This document shows positions 38,096 to 48,100 of a stretch of 64,000 nt of DNA, piece by piece. Within the stretch, counting starts at the first letter, position 1, and the number at the start of each line of letters is the position of its first letter. The notes beneath the pieces were generated by a model that had not been told where the DNA came from, ran no database searches, and was given only the letters and a program-made list of their open reading frames with translations. Source of the stretch: Paenibacillus terricola (GTDB lineage Bacteria > Bacillota > Bacilli > Paenibacillales > Paenibacillaceae). The position numbers and the translations under genes were made by a program. The stretch spans positions 558,001 through 622,000 of the forward strand of contig NZ_JACXZA010000001.1 in NCBI RefSeq assembly GCF_014779765.1, read 5' to 3'.

Positions 38096-40405
38096 ATGCC
38101 CACCATAAGCGTGAGCTTGCTAAACATCGATCAGCTCACATCTTCTCTTGGCCGAGCACAGAAGGTGATAAACCGCACCATAAGAGTTGCGGAACGTTTG
38201 CGGGAAACGCTGCAGAGGCCTCTGTCGATGAGCGCTGACACCGGACAGGCATTGAATCAAATGGAGCGGGCTCGAAGGCGGCTGCAAATTGCTAGGCCCG
38301 TCGATATCGGCGTTCGGATTGTGGTTCAGAATATGGGAGACATAAGAGCTGTCCGAAGGCGGATTGACGCAGAGCTCAGTACAATTCGGGCGAACATTCA
38401 GGTCACTCTTCCGACTTCGATTAATAGGATGTTCACCAATCTTCAACGACTTGTGATGCGAATGCAGGCCTCGATAAGACGGCTCAGCTCAATTAATGGT
38501 AATAGAGGTCAACCGCTGCCGGGACCAGACGCGGGGCTTGATCAAGATAATAGTGACAATGAATCAGAGCAATCCAATTCCACAAAAGGTAAGGGCGGCG
38601 CCCGAGTTAAAAACGTAGTCGGTTATCTGAAAGGAATGGCAAAAAGCTCTTTACTATTTGCCGGAGCGCAAATCGTACCTGCAGTTGCCGGCTCGATGGA
38701 GCAGCAGGATCTGAAGGATACGTTTATTGCACGTACAGGCAAGGAAGATGTCGGTACAGCGATGTTCGAGAAGTTCAAGCAAGAGGCGCTTGCGATGGGG
38801 CAGGATGTAACGCAGTCGCTTCAAGGTACGCTGTCGCTCTTCCCCGTTACACAAAATACCGATCAGCTGAGTCAATTTAATGAGGTGGCGGCTCACTTGT
38901 CGGCTTTCGATCTTTCAGGCGGCGGGATTATGGATGCTGCTTCTGCATTAAAGGAGGCTCTTGGTGGCGATGTTGGCTCACTTGCTGCTAGCTACAACAT
39001 ACCGGAAGCGGAGTTAGACAAGTTCAATATCGGCAGCTTTGGCCCTAGCAATATCGATGGTTTCCTGCAATCGCTCAATCAATTGATGGAACAGCAGAAG
39101 TTGGGTGATCAAGCTTATCAAACGAAGATGGCGAGCCCTGCAAATCAGGTAAAGACGTTGGGCAATAACGCAAAGTCGGCGTTGGCGGACGCGGGTGATT
39201 CAATCGTGCAATCATTATTACCAGTCGTTTCGATGCTTAACCAGATGTTTCAACAAGGACAAATACAAGCGTTCTTCCATGCAATGGGTACTGCAATTGG
39301 TTGGGTAACATCGTTACTGGCAGTATTAGTTCAAGGCGCTTTATGGTTTGGTGGAGTGATTGCGAACAATTGGGGTATCTTCAGTTCTGTTCTAGGGGGA
39401 ATTGCAGCGTTAATCGGTATGCTGCTCATACCAATGCTATGGTCTATGATTCCTCCATTGGCAGCGATTGTCGCCGAGTGGTTGTTGCTTAACTGGCCGA
39501 TTTTGGCGGTTGCAGCTTTTATTGGAGTTGTAATGTTCGTCTTGCAGAAATTTGGTGTAACTGCGGCAGATGTGATCGGTGCGATCGTTGGAGCGTTTAC
39601 TTGGCTTGGTGGCGTCATCTACAACTTGATTGCAGTCTGGTGGAATTATTTCGCTAGCTTCGCCGAATTTCTAAAAAACCTGCTTATTGATCCGACCTAT
39701 GCGATTCAAAAGCTATTCTATGATCTAGCAACGATGTTCGGAGGATATATGGTGAACATGCTGCGTAATGCCGAAGGCTTTGCTGGCGGATTCATGGAAA
39801 CGATTCTTGGCGCAATCAACGGCATATTGAAGGGCTTTAACTGGTTAAGCAAAAAAATTGAAAAACTTACCGGCGTCGATCTTGGTACAGTGGATCTCTT
39901 TGACACAACGAATGTCCATGCCATGAGCGAGCGTTTGCAAGGAATGCTAGATAAGCTTGAGAAACCTGTAAGCGACAAGTCGGTTGTCACGGTTCCTCGC
40001 ATGGAGATGAAGGACTTGAGCAACGAATACGCTTATGGAGCGAAGGCAGGCTCTTCGTTCGCCAATTCTTTCCACTATAAGAAGCCGAGTGTAGATAATG
40101 AAGTTTTGGACCAGTGGAATTCCACTCAGCAACCGATGGCCACGAACGGCAATCGTAACATTAACAAGGTTAACGAGGTCGGCAAAATCAATGACCAGGT
40201 AGACGTCTCCAGCGAGGATCTGCAGACGATGCGCGAGCTGGCGGAAATGCAAAACATTCAAAACTTCGTTACGCTGCAGCCGCAGTTGAGCTTCGGCGAC
40301 ACGCATATTCGTCAGGATGGAAGAAGCGTTGATGAGATCATTACGAATATCAAGACGCGCTTGCAGGAAGAGCTTGTATCGTCTGCACGGGGGGTATACG
40401 GATGA
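38096..40405 (+). CDS. xkdO: Tail tape measure protein (XkdO-like)
   Basis: A 769-residue protein that sets tail length and fills the tube. The N-terminal 130 residues are helical with Arg-rich heptads. Hydrophobic segments lie at about residues 400-540 (WVTSLLAVLVQGALWFGGVI, AALIGMLLIPMLW, FIGVVMFVLQKFG). The C-terminal part is polar. It is shorter than PBSX XkdO (about 1300), so the tail should be shorter (inference). It follows AAGGAGGG and overlaps the LysM gene by four bases. Confidence 0.88.
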   Translation: MPTISVSLLNIDQLTSSLGRAQKVINRTIRVAERLRETLQRPLSMSADTGQALNQMERARRRLQIARPVDIGVRIVVQNMGDIRAVRRRIDAELSTIRANIQVTLPTSINRMFTNLQRLVMRMQASIRRLSSINGNRGQPLPGPDAGLDQDNSDNESEQSNSTKGKGGARVKNVVGYLKGMAKSSLLFAGAQIVPAVAGSMEQQDLKDTFIARTGKEDVGTAMFEKFKQEALAMGQDVTQSLQGTLSLFPVTQNTDQLSQFNEVAAHLSAFDLSGGGIMDAASALKEALGGDVGSLAASYNIPEAELDKFNIGSFGPSNIDGFLQSLNQLMEQQKLGDQAYQTKMASPANQVKTLGNNAKSALADAGDSIVQSLLPVVSMLNQMFQQGQIQAFFHAMGTAIGWVTSLLAVLVQGALWFGGVIANNWGIFSSVLGGIAALIGMLLIPMLWSMIPPLAAIVAEWLLLNWPILAVAAFIGVVMFVLQKFGVTAADVIGAIVGAFTWLGGVIYNLIAVWWNYFASFAEFLKNLLIDPTYAIQKLFYDLATMFGGYMVNMLRNAEGFAGGFMETILGAINGILKGFNWLSKKIEKLTGVDLGTVDLFDTTNVHAMSERLQGMLDKLEKPVSDKSVVTVPRMEMKDLSNEYAYGAKAGSSFANSFHYKKPSVDNEVLDQWNSTQQPMATNGNRNINKVNEVGKINDQVDVSSEDLQTMRELAEMQNIQNFVTLQPQLSFGDTHIRQDGRSVDEIITNIKTRLQEELVSSARGVYG

Positions 40406-41088
40406 GTTATGGCATTTGGCTAAGCTGGAACAACCAGAAAGAAGGCTTCGATCTGCCCGTGCTGCCGGCTGAGATTGGTGTAAGCGTAAGTGGGGACGGA
40501 GGGGAGCACGAGGTGCAAGGCGGCGGCAAGATCAATGTCATCAAGAATCGAGGGCTGAAGGAATACAGCATCGAAAGCTTTTTCCCTCGCAAACCGAGTT
40601 TATTTATCCCCATCGTGCAGCCATATGTGAAAACTGAGTTTCTGCTCTCACCTAAACGTTATGTCGAATCCATTATGCGCTGGTGGGAGTCTAGATGGCC
40701 GATTCGCTTTGTTTATGTTGGGTCGACGATGCAGATCAATACACCAGTAAGCATTGAGTCGTTCGAGTGGCGGGAGTCCGGGGGAACGCCAGGTGATATC
40801 GAGTACAAGCTCAAGTTGAAAGAGTATCGGTTTTATTCAGCACAGCAGGTCAAGGTCGAGAACAACACAGTGAAGAAGTCAGCAGAGAAGCGAGTGGATG
40901 ATCGTGTACCTGCATCGACCTATACCGTTGTTTCAGGCGATTCCTTATGGAAGATTGCTCAGAGGGCGCTCGGTGACGGCGGCCGATGGCGAGAAATTCA
41001 GGCGCTGAACGGGATTACGGATGCTCAGACGAAGTCGCTTAAGATTGGAACGATACTGAAGCTTCCAGCGGTGAAGGCTAATGCTTGA
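40402..41088 (+). CDS. xkdP: LysM-containing tail protein (XkdP-like)
   Basis: A 228-residue hub-connecting protein. The N-terminal domain has LPVLPAEIGVSVSGDG and WWESRWPIRFVYV. A C-terminal LysM domain (about residues 172-224, TYTVVSGDSLWKIAQRALGD) may bind peptidoglycan or the hub. It overlaps both neighbours. Confidence 0.9.
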   Translation: MSYGIWLSWNNQKEGFDLPVLPAEIGVSVSGDGGEHEVQGGGKINVIKNRGLKEYSIESFFPRKPSLFIPIVQPYVKTEFLLSPKRYVESIMRWWESRWPIRFVYVGSTMQINTPVSIESFEWRESGGTPGDIEYKLKLKEYRFYSAQQVKVENNTVKKSAEKRVDDRVPASTYTVVSGDSLWKIAQRALGDGGRWREIQALNGITDAQTKSLKIGTILKLPAVKANA

Positions 41089-42049
41089 AATATTGATTGA
41101 TAACAAAAACGGGCGTGTCTGGGACGTTTCGCAAATTGCGAAAGATGTTTCTTGGAAGACGGTTCGCGTGGGGAAGCCTTCTGTTCTGGAGTTGTCTCTG
41201 GTAAACGATAGTGTCACCCAGAATCAGTTGTTTACCATTAATAACGGGGATGTTATACGTGTACGTTATGCTGGGCACAACGTTTTCTATGGCTATGTTT
41301 TCAAGCTGCAGCAGAACACAGAACAGATCATTAGTGTCACCGCGTACGATCAGATGCGATATTTGTTGAACAAGGACACCTATAAGTTCAAAAACATGGA
41401 GACCGGCGACATTATCAGGAAGATCGCTGCTGATTTCAAATTGAAGACCGGCACGATTGACGCTACTGGTTATTCTATTCCTTCGATGATGGAAGACGGC
41501 CAGACGCTGCTGGATATCATTGAGAAGGCGAATGCGCTGACCATAAGCAATTATGGCCAGTTTTTCGTGTTTTTCGACGACTTCGGCGCACTCTCTCTCC
41601 GGCGGGTAAGTCAGCTGCAGACCGACTTTTACATTGGTGACGGCAGTCTGTTGACCGGCTACGATTACGCGCAGGATATCGACAGTGATACGTATAATCG
41701 GATTAAGCTGTATCGCGACAACAAGGAGACAGGAAAACGTGATATCTACTTGGAGCAGGACAGCGCCAACGTTGCGCAGTGGGGCATGCTGCAGCTATAT
41801 GAGAGCATAGACGAGAACTTGAATGCTGCCCAGATCGAACAGAAGCTCTACCAATTAGCTCAATTAAAAAATCGCGAGCAGCGCACGTTATCCATCGATG
41901 CGATCGGAGATATTCGTGTTCGCGCAGGCATGTACCTGCCCATTGCGATCTCGGCGCTTGGCATCAAAGAGCTTATGCTCGCGGAAGAAGTGAAGCACAG
42001 CTTCGGCAGTGCAGAGCATAATATGACCATTACGTTAAGGGTGATTTAA
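41081..42049 (+). CDS. xkdQ: Tail hub protein (XkdQ-like)
   Basis: A 322-residue protein at the gp27-like hub position. It has VTAYDQMRYLLNKDTYKF, the region ADFKLKTGTIDATGYSIPSM and LSIDAIGDIRVRAGMYLPI, as in XkdQ proteins. It starts inside the LysM gene by eight bases. Confidence 0.87.
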   Translation: MLEILIDNKNGRVWDVSQIAKDVSWKTVRVGKPSVLELSLVNDSVTQNQLFTINNGDVIRVRYAGHNVFYGYVFKLQQNTEQIISVTAYDQMRYLLNKDTYKFKNMETGDIIRKIAADFKLKTGTIDATGYSIPSMMEDGQTLLDIIEKANALTISNYGQFFVFFDDFGALSLRRVSQLQTDFYIGDGSLLTGYDYAQDIDSDTYNRIKLYRDNKETGKRDIYLEQDSANVAQWGMLQLYESIDENLNAAQIEQKLYQLAQLKNREQRTLSIDAIGDIRVRAGMYLPIAISALGIKELMLAEEVKHSFGSAEHNMTITLRVI

Positions 42050-42050
42050 C

Positions 42051-42344
42051 ATGCTGGATGCGATTCGCAAGGCTGCAATGACTGCCGTGGAGGCGTCAAA
42101 TCCAGTCGCTTTTTTGTTTGGCATCGTAACTCAAATAAATCCGCTCGAGGTAAACGTTGATCAACGATTTACGCTCGATGCGGATTTTTTAGTTCAGACC
42201 GAAGCGACAACAGAGTTAAGGGTTAGGATCGGGCCCGCCGAGTATTTCATTCGTCGGCCATTGCAAGTTGGCGATCAAGTCGTGCTCGTCCGACTTCAGG
42301 GCGGGCAGCGATATTTAATCTTAGACAGAGTGGTGAGAGCATGA
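42051..42344 (+). CDS. xkdR: DUF2577 tail protein (XkdR-like)
   Basis: A 97-residue baseplate or spike-base component: FLFGIVTQINPLEVNVDQRF and VGDQVVLVRLQGGQRYLILDRV. The ATG follows the hub stop after one base. It overlaps the next gene by four bases. Confidence 0.82.
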   Translation: MLDAIRKAAMTAVEASNPVAFLFGIVTQINPLEVNVDQRFTLDADFLVQTEATTELRVRIGPAEYFIRRPLQVGDQVVLVRLQGGQRYLILDRVVRA

Positions 42345-42739
42345 TTCCGATCGGTGGACAGGTGACGACGGACAGCAATGAAGCGCAAGTACCATCTTTA
42401 ACCTGGAAGTTGGATTTTGACCGCGGCAAAGTGGTTGGTAAGACAGATGGTTTCGATGCCGTCAAGCAAGCGGCTTACAAGATTCTTCAGACCGATCGCT
42501 TCGCTTATCTCATCTATGATGCCAACTATGGCAGCGAGATGGCTGGGCTTATCGGGAAGAGTCCGTTATTGGTCGAGTCGGAGCTTCACCGCCAAATTCG
42601 AGAAGCATTGATAGAAGATGATCGGATTCACGATGTCTCGGATATGACGATTTCGATCGAAGGAGACGTGGCGTCGGTTGTGTTTACGGTAGTATCCATA
42701 TTCGGGAACTTTGAAGGGGAGGTGACGACCTATGTATGA
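42341..42739 (+). CDS. xkdS: DUF2634 baseplate wedge protein (XkdS-like, gp25 role)
   Basis: A 132-residue protein with LTWKLDFDRGKVVGKTDGFDAVKQAAYKILQTDRFAYLIY and a YGSEMAGLIGK motif, the XkdS pattern. It would be the sheath-initiating wedge piece. It overlaps both neighbours. Confidence 0.88.
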   Translation: MIPIGGQVTTDSNEAQVPSLTWKLDFDRGKVVGKTDGFDAVKQAAYKILQTDRFAYLIYDANYGSEMAGLIGKSPLLVESELHRQIREALIEDDRIHDVSDMTISIEGDVASVVFTVVSIFGNFEGEVTTYV

Positions 42740-43808
42740 GGCACAAACGGCTGATGCGATATTGGATCGGATGCTTGCGAGAGTGTCAGGAGACATCGAC
42801 AAGCGGCAGGGCTCCATCATTTATGATGCCTTGGCTCCGGCGGCAGCAGAGCTTGCGCAAATGTACGCGGAGATCGACGTGAACTACCGATTATCCTTCG
42901 CAGATACAGCCTCGGGGGAAGAATTAGCTCGGCGTACGGCTGAATTCGGAGTTAATCGGGAACAGGCTACTTTTGCCAGTCGCGAAGGGCGATTTTACGG
43001 AGCGGCAGATTCGCTGATCGATGTGCCCGAAGGCGGGCGATATTCGATTGGCGGCGTCATATTTGTCGTAGGATCACGTGTTGGGTCGGGGGTCCATACA
43101 CTCATTTGTGAGACAGCCGGTGCTGTAGGAAATCAACCGTTCGGTGTACTGCTGCCGATTCAATTCGTACCGGGACTTGTTCGTGCGGAGCTTGGCTTGG
43201 TGCTTGTACCCGGCGAAGATGAAGAAACGGATGATGCGCTGCGAAGGCGTTACTATGACGAGGTGAATAGCCCGGCATTCGGCGGCAATGTGGCGGATTA
43301 CAAGCAGACGATCAGTGCGATGGATGGCATTGGTGGACTGAAGGTATACCCGATATGGCAGGGAGGCGGGACGGTGAAATGTACGGTGATTGCGTCAGAT
43401 TGGTCCGTACCATCCGCTACGCTGATCAATACCATTCAGACGGCTGTTGATCCGACCGTCAATGCGGGTACAGGGAGAGGTTTGGCGCCGATCGGACATA
43501 AGGTAACGATTGCAGGCGTGAGCAGCAAGACATTGAAGGTAGAAACAACTGTTACGTTAGCAGGTGTGACCGTTGCCCAAATACAGGCTTCGGTTACGGC
43601 TGCGTTGGAGGCTTATATGACCGATTTAAGAAAATCGTGGTCGAATCAAAGTCAACTTGTTGTGCGGGTCGCTTTGGTAGAGGGAGCGATTCTCACCGTA
43701 CCAGGTGTGATTGACGTAACTGGAACCCGACTGAACGGCGTTGCTGGTAACATGACGCTTACGCAGGATGAGATTCCGTTGTTGGGGACGGTGACAATCA
43801 GTGGCTGA
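42732..43808 (+). CDS. xkdT: Baseplate J-like protein (XkdT)
   Basis: A 358-residue baseplate wedge protein. Baseplate_J features are YDALAPAAAELAQMYAEID, DDALRRRYYDEVNSPAFGGNVADYKQ and the C-terminal GVIDVTGTRLNG. It starts inside xkdS and ends inside the next gene, by eight bases each. Confidence 0.92.
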   Translation: MYEAQTADAILDRMLARVSGDIDKRQGSIIYDALAPAAAELAQMYAEIDVNYRLSFADTASGEELARRTAEFGVNREQATFASREGRFYGAADSLIDVPEGGRYSIGGVIFVVGSRVGSGVHTLICETAGAVGNQPFGVLLPIQFVPGLVRAELGLVLVPGEDEETDDALRRRYYDEVNSPAFGGNVADYKQTISAMDGIGGLKVYPIWQGGGTVKCTVIASDWSVPSATLINTIQTAVDPTVNAGTGRGLAPIGHKVTIAGVSSKTLKVETTVTLAGVTVAQIQASVTAALEAYMTDLRKSWSNQSQLVVRVALVEGAILTVPGVIDVTGTRLNGVAGNMTLTQDEIPLLGTVTISG

Positions 43809-44385
43809 TCGCGTATTAGGTTATTTACCACCGTTTTATAAGGAAATACAAGATTTTGTGGAGTTGTCGGATACGGAAAGCATGGAGCTTGAGAGTCTTG
43901 CTCAAGCCGTTCAGCGTTTGTATGCCGATCAATTCGTCACCACATCTGGAGCGGGCGCCATCGAGCGGCGGGAGGCCATGCTGGACATTCAAGCTAGTCC
44001 ATCGGAATCGCTGGAATTTCGGAGGCTTCGCATTCTGAACCGTTATCAGACGAAGCCTCCTTTCACTGCCCAGTATTTGCAGGAACGAATCAATTACATT
44101 GCAGGCAAAGGGAAAGCCGTTGTTTCCGTAGAGCCGAGCCTGTATCGGCTGACCGTTACGACGGCAATCGATGACGCACCGGTCTTCGGTGAAGTAGAGC
44201 GTACAATCGCGACCTTGAAGCCTGCAAATATGGGATACCGACAGCAAACGGCTATCGTGGATCGAATACGGCTGAAGGCGCGGATCGTCAGTTATGCGCT
44301 GGCTCGCAATACCCGTTTGGGGACTAGCTGGCGGCTTGGAGCAACACCGTTCGCGGAACCGGGAGCGGGGGTGACGGCAACTTGA
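43801..44385 (+). CDS. xkdU: DUF2313 baseplate protein (XkdU/YmfQ-like)
   Basis: A 194-residue protein starting with GTG at 43801. It contains YLPPFYKEIQDFVELSDTESMELESL, FRRLRILNRYQTKPPFTAQYLQERI and the end region ANMGYRQQ, typical of YmfQ/XkdU. It connects wedge and fibre. Confidence 0.88.
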   Translation: MADRVLGYLPPFYKEIQDFVELSDTESMELESLAQAVQRLYADQFVTTSGAGAIERREAMLDIQASPSESLEFRRLRILNRYQTKPPFTAQYLQERINYIAGKGKAVVSVEPSLYRLTVTTAIDDAPVFGEVERTIATLKPANMGYRQQTAIVDRIRLKARIVSYALARNTRLGTSWRLGATPFAEPGAGVTAT

Positions 44386-44660
44386 TAACGTCAGCTTTTA
44401 AGAATGAACTTGCGGAATACACTGCGGGACGGATAACGAAAGTTTCGCTAAATTCCGGAGCTTACGTAATAACGGCATTTACGGTCAAGCAAGTGGATAA
44501 CGGCACCGTCACGCTCAATTATTTGATTCCGCTTGGAGCGGTAGCGACTGTAAATCGGGTCGAAGTGAAAAGTTCAACCGTCACGATCAGCGACCATCCT
44601 GTAAGTATTCCGATCGCAACGGATACGTTGATCGTGCAGGTAATCTCGGTAGAGGAGTGA
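44382..44660 (+). CDS. Small tail-fibre-associated protein
   Basis: A 92-residue, beta-rich protein that starts with TTG overlapping the previous stop. It contains GRITKVSLNSGAYVITAFTVKQVD. It lies between xkdU and the fibre gene, where small fibre-base or adaptor proteins are found. No secure family is recognised. Confidence 0.62.
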   Translation: MITSAFKNELAEYTAGRITKVSLNSGAYVITAFTVKQVDNGTVTLNYLIPLGAVATVNRVEVKSSTVTISDHPVSIPIATDTLIVQVISVEE

Positions 44661-44667
44661 ATGCAGG

Positions 44668-47433
44668 TTGGCTAAGACGAATTGGCAGTATAACGATGTC
44701 GTAAAGGAAACCGATCTGAACCAAATCGGGCAGGAAATTAATGCAGCAGCCTCGTCTGCGACCAGTGCTCAGCAAAGTTTGACGACGCATAAGACAGCCG
44801 CTGTATTGGATCACCCGGACGGTTCGGTAACAACGGACAAGCTGGCAGCCAAGACGGTTACGCAAGCGAAGATTGGCGATAAAGCGGTTGGACAAGGTCA
44901 ACTCGGCGACAAGGCAGTCGGGAGCGGACAACTAGCGGATGGATCAGCTACGGATACGGTGATCGGAACGCGTACCATTGCAGATGGTACGGCTGCGACA
45001 GGTGATAGTGGTACAATAACGACCTTGCTCGGATGGATTGCGAATATGCTAAAGTCAATCACCGGCAAAAGCAATTGGCGCACGGCGCCGGCGACCTCCC
45101 TGGAAGCAGCGAAAACTCACATGGATGCAACAACCGGTGTGCATGGGGCGACGAGTGCAGCAACTTCAAATGCAATTATGCAGCGCGATGCTAGCGGGCG
45201 GGTGCAGGTTGCTTCTCCAAGTGCAGCAGCTGACGTCGCTCGGAAGGATACTGTAGATGCAGCAGAAGTTAACGCTAAGGCATATGTGGATATAAACTGG
45301 AAGCAAAAATGGCCATTGACTTCTGATACAGGGACGCATGTCGTGAACATTGCGTCCGGAGAAGATTTCTTAGGTAGAATTAACCCATATCGCACGTGTA
45401 CTTTTTATACAAATCCTGGTGTTATTGGAGTGCCTTCGTCAGCTTCGGGCCGCGGATGGCAGATTGCTCAAGCGAATATTGGTCACCTACTCTGGATTGA
45501 TACATCCAACCGGGCATATTGGGGTATCTACGGGCCAAGCGATACCGCGGTAAAATGGAGGATGATTACAGATGCAGCTGACTTCGATACCCACTTGGCT
45601 GATATGGTTAAGCATGTTACCGCGTTAGAACGGGCTGAGTGGAATGCAAAGGAAACTCCGACAGGTGCGCAGGCAAAGGTGAATACTCACGCAACAGCAT
45701 CCGATCCTCATCCACAGTACGCACTGGAAACGGTTGTTCAAATGATGAAAATAACCACAGATACAGGAAACTTCACTATAAACGCGAGCAACGCTGGTGA
45801 TGATCTGTTAGCCATGGTTGCAGCCAAAGTAGGTATGAACACGGTATATTGCAATGGTAATGCGTCAAATACACCTTCTACGTCGTCCTATAGAGGTATA
45901 TCATTTATGTCCGCGACTGGCTCAAATCCTTTCGGTTTTGTAGTCCTTATAGGCACAGATGGTGTTTATACTAATTACTGCAATGGTTCTAGCGGGTGGT
46001 ATGGCTGGAGAAAACACCAATCTTACACACTGACATCGTATAATGGTTTTGGGCAGGTGCATACAAACGATCTAAACGGACTGCTGAGTACTGGTATATA
46101 TACCATTGCAAATAACGTACCGAATATTCCGGAGGCCGCGACTGGGGTTTTGTTGGTTACACAGCGCAACAGTACGACATCCATCCAGACTTGGTGGAAT
46201 GCAGGCACGACGCCATCAATGTACACGCGGACAACTATTGATACCGGTACAACGTGGACAGCTTGGCGCAAGCTAGCCTTTGAGGATTCCTTCTATTCTT
46301 TAACCCAACCAAACGGAAAGCCCTTACCGTATGCGGGTGATGTTAATATGCTGCTTGATACAGGAATATATATAGTCAATACGTCAAATACAAATTTACC
46401 TGAAGCCGTGACGAGTACTATTTTTGTTACTCGTCGGACGAATTCTGAGTCATTTCAAATGTGGATTAAATCAGCTACTGGCGATACTTGGATCCGGTCA
46501 ACTGAAAACACTGGTACGACTTGGACTCAGTGGCGAAAGATCGTAACGACGGACATGGCCCAAATGAGTAAGATCACAAAAGATGATGGAAACAACATCA
46601 TCAATCTGACCCAAGCAACGGATGATCTGCTTGCAACCGTAATTAGTGCTGGTCCTGGTCTTCGCACGATCTATGCTGCCGGAACTGTACTAAACATGCC
46701 TTCAACTGCTTCAATAAGAGGTATCTCATTCATGCAAGGTGGTGCTCCGTACGGTTGGATTTTAGCAGTTGATACAAACAATCGGATGTACACAAATTCT
46801 TTGAAAGATGGCGTGACATGGACAGGTTGGAGAGAGCGTGAACACACGGGCAATAAAAATATGGCAAATGGATATGCAGGAATTGGAGCTGACGGCCTGA
46901 TTGCTGCAGCACAGTTGCCCCTCTCGACTGCTACGAATAGTACATCTACAACCCAAGCTGCAACGCCAAGTGCTGTAAAGTCAGCGTACGATCTAGCATC
47001 AGCTGCATTGCCTAGGACAGGTGGTACATTAACAGGCAACACAACCATTAATAATACAAATCCAGCTATTGTAATCCAACCGACTATTGATATTGTCGGG
47101 ACCACTGGTATGCGGATGAGGAATGCAGCCGGGACAGACATGTTTATGCTGGGCCATAGTACACTGAATAATAAATTTGTCTTATATGATTATGCCTTAC
47201 CTGGTACTTCAATAGCAGTAGAGGCTGGATCCTCATTAGCGAATGGCTTTACGTATCGTGGTAATAAGGTCTACCACGCAGGGAATGCACTGATTTATCT
47301 TGGTTCAGGCAGTCCGATTGGCGTTGTTTCGGCTCCTATCGGTTCGATTTACCAGCGCACGGATGGTGGCACAAGCACCACACTTTATATCAAGGAAAGC
47401 GGTACAGGTAATACAGGATGGAGGTCGGTATAG
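44668..47433 (+). CDS. Tail fibre / receptor-binding protein with repeated knob modules
   Basis: A 921-residue fibre. The N-terminal 150 residues hold phage-fibre type repeats (TVTQAKIGDKAVGQGQLGDKAV) and VHGATSAAT-like sequence. The middle consists of modules of about 90 residues. Three resemble one another (starting near KITTDTGNFTIN, KITKDDGNNIIN and PLTSDTGTHVVN). Two are pyocin-knob-like (TGIYTIANNVPNIPEAATGVLLV and TGIYIVNTSNTNLPEAVTSTIFV). The C-terminal part has LPRTGGTLTGN. It is likely the killing-range determinant of the particle. The TTG start follows AGAGGAG. Confidence 0.85.
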   Translation: MAKTNWQYNDVVKETDLNQIGQEINAAASSATSAQQSLTTHKTAAVLDHPDGSVTTDKLAAKTVTQAKIGDKAVGQGQLGDKAVGSGQLADGSATDTVIGTRTIADGTAATGDSGTITTLLGWIANMLKSITGKSNWRTAPATSLEAAKTHMDATTGVHGATSAATSNAIMQRDASGRVQVASPSAAADVARKDTVDAAEVNAKAYVDINWKQKWPLTSDTGTHVVNIASGEDFLGRINPYRTCTFYTNPGVIGVPSSASGRGWQIAQANIGHLLWIDTSNRAYWGIYGPSDTAVKWRMITDAADFDTHLADMVKHVTALERAEWNAKETPTGAQAKVNTHATASDPHPQYALETVVQMMKITTDTGNFTINASNAGDDLLAMVAAKVGMNTVYCNGNASNTPSTSSYRGISFMSATGSNPFGFVVLIGTDGVYTNYCNGSSGWYGWRKHQSYTLTSYNGFGQVHTNDLNGLLSTGIYTIANNVPNIPEAATGVLLVTQRNSTTSIQTWWNAGTTPSMYTRTTIDTGTTWTAWRKLAFEDSFYSLTQPNGKPLPYAGDVNMLLDTGIYIVNTSNTNLPEAVTSTIFVTRRTNSESFQMWIKSATGDTWIRSTENTGTTWTQWRKIVTTDMAQMSKITKDDGNNIINLTQATDDLLATVISAGPGLRTIYAAGTVLNMPSTASIRGISFMQGGAPYGWILAVDTNNRMYTNSLKDGVTWTGWREREHTGNKNMANGYAGIGADGLIAAAQLPLSTATNSTSTTQAATPSAVKSAYDLASAALPRTGGTLTGNTTINNTNPAIVIQPTIDIVGTTGMRMRNAAGTDMFMLGHSTLNNKFVLYDYALPGTSIAVEAGSSLANGFTYRGNKVYHAGNALIYLGSGSPIGVVSAPIGSIYQRTDGGTSTTLYIKESGTGNTGWRSV

Positions 47434-47435
47434 GT

Positions 47436-47786
47436 ATGATTAAACCTTGTGTGATTCTGAATGGACAAGTCATTAATATTGGACCATGGGATTACCAGAT
47501 CAAAACGATAGAAATATCGCCGGAAATGTTTGATGATAATGGCAATAAGATCGACGAAGCACGGTTTCAAGAAGTTGTAAGCAACCCTTTACCAGATGGG
47601 GCGGTTATCGAAGAACTCGATATTGCAGAAGACACTAACGGTGGACAATATGTCATAGGTACGGCACCTCAGGAGTCCAACTTACAGAAAATCGACCGAT
47701 TGTTACATGAATTAGCAGTAGCTCGTCAAAAACAAGATTTAATGCAGCTTGCGTTGGATGATTTAATTCTAGGAGGAGTGGTGTAA
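47436..47786 (+). CDS. Fibre-associated protein (XkdW position)
   Basis: A 116-residue protein with IGPWDYQIKTIEISPEMFDDNGN and a helical C-terminus (LQKIDRLLHELAVARQKQDLMQLALDDLILGG). It occupies the xkdW place after the fibre and may be a fibre chaperone. The ATG at 47436 is used because GGAGGT lies ten bases upstream. It overlaps the next gene by one base (TAATG). Confidence 0.68.
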   Translation: MIKPCVILNGQVINIGPWDYQIKTIEISPEMFDDNGNKIDEARFQEVVSNPLPDGAVIEELDIAEDTNGGQYVIGTAPQESNLQKIDRLLHELAVARQKQDLMQLALDDLILGGVV

Positions 47787-47929
47787 TGGCAGCTTACATT
47801 GCACAGCGTATTATGGAAGGCGCATATACGTATGAGTATGTGGTCGAACGTCGTCCTGATCTGCAAGACATAATAAATATTTTCCTTACTAGTCATAAAC
47901 GTCAAGACCTGATAAAAAGCCTTGCTTGA
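47786..47929 (+). CDS. xkdX: XkdX family small protein
   Basis: A 47-residue protein not given in long-ORF scans. AGGAGGAG precedes the ATG and the start overlaps the preceding stop. It has YIAQRIMEGAYTYEYVVERRPD, similar in size and position to XkdX of PBSX. The role of XkdX is unknown. Confidence 0.65.
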   Translation: MAAYIAQRIMEGAYTYEYVVERRPDLQDIINIFLTSHKRQDLIKSLA

Positions 47930-47968
47930 GAGAATGCAGTAAAAGTGCTTTTTCTAAAGTGAACTCAT

Positions 47969-48005
47969 AAAACGAGCCTCTAGAATCGATTCTAAGGCTC
48001 GTTTT
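47969..48005 (+). terminator. Terminator between fibre and lysis cassettes
   Basis: AAACGAGCCT / AGGCTCGTTT stem with an inner AGAAT / ATTCT, ending in TTTT. A second hairpin with a T6 run (48074-48100, CTCGC / GCGGGG-type stem) follows. Confidence 0.75.
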
Positions 48006-48073
48006 GAGGTAGGGGAGACATTTTATGACCCCCCTAAAAATGTTAGATTCTTCAAAAGCACGCTTTTTGCAGC

Positions 48074-48100
48074 AGTCTCGCTTAGGCGGGGCTTTTTTAT
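48074..48100 (+). terminator. Second terminator before the lysis cassette
   Basis: AGTCTCGC / GCGGGGCT stem (one mismatch) with TTAG loop and a T6 run. Confidence 0.65.
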
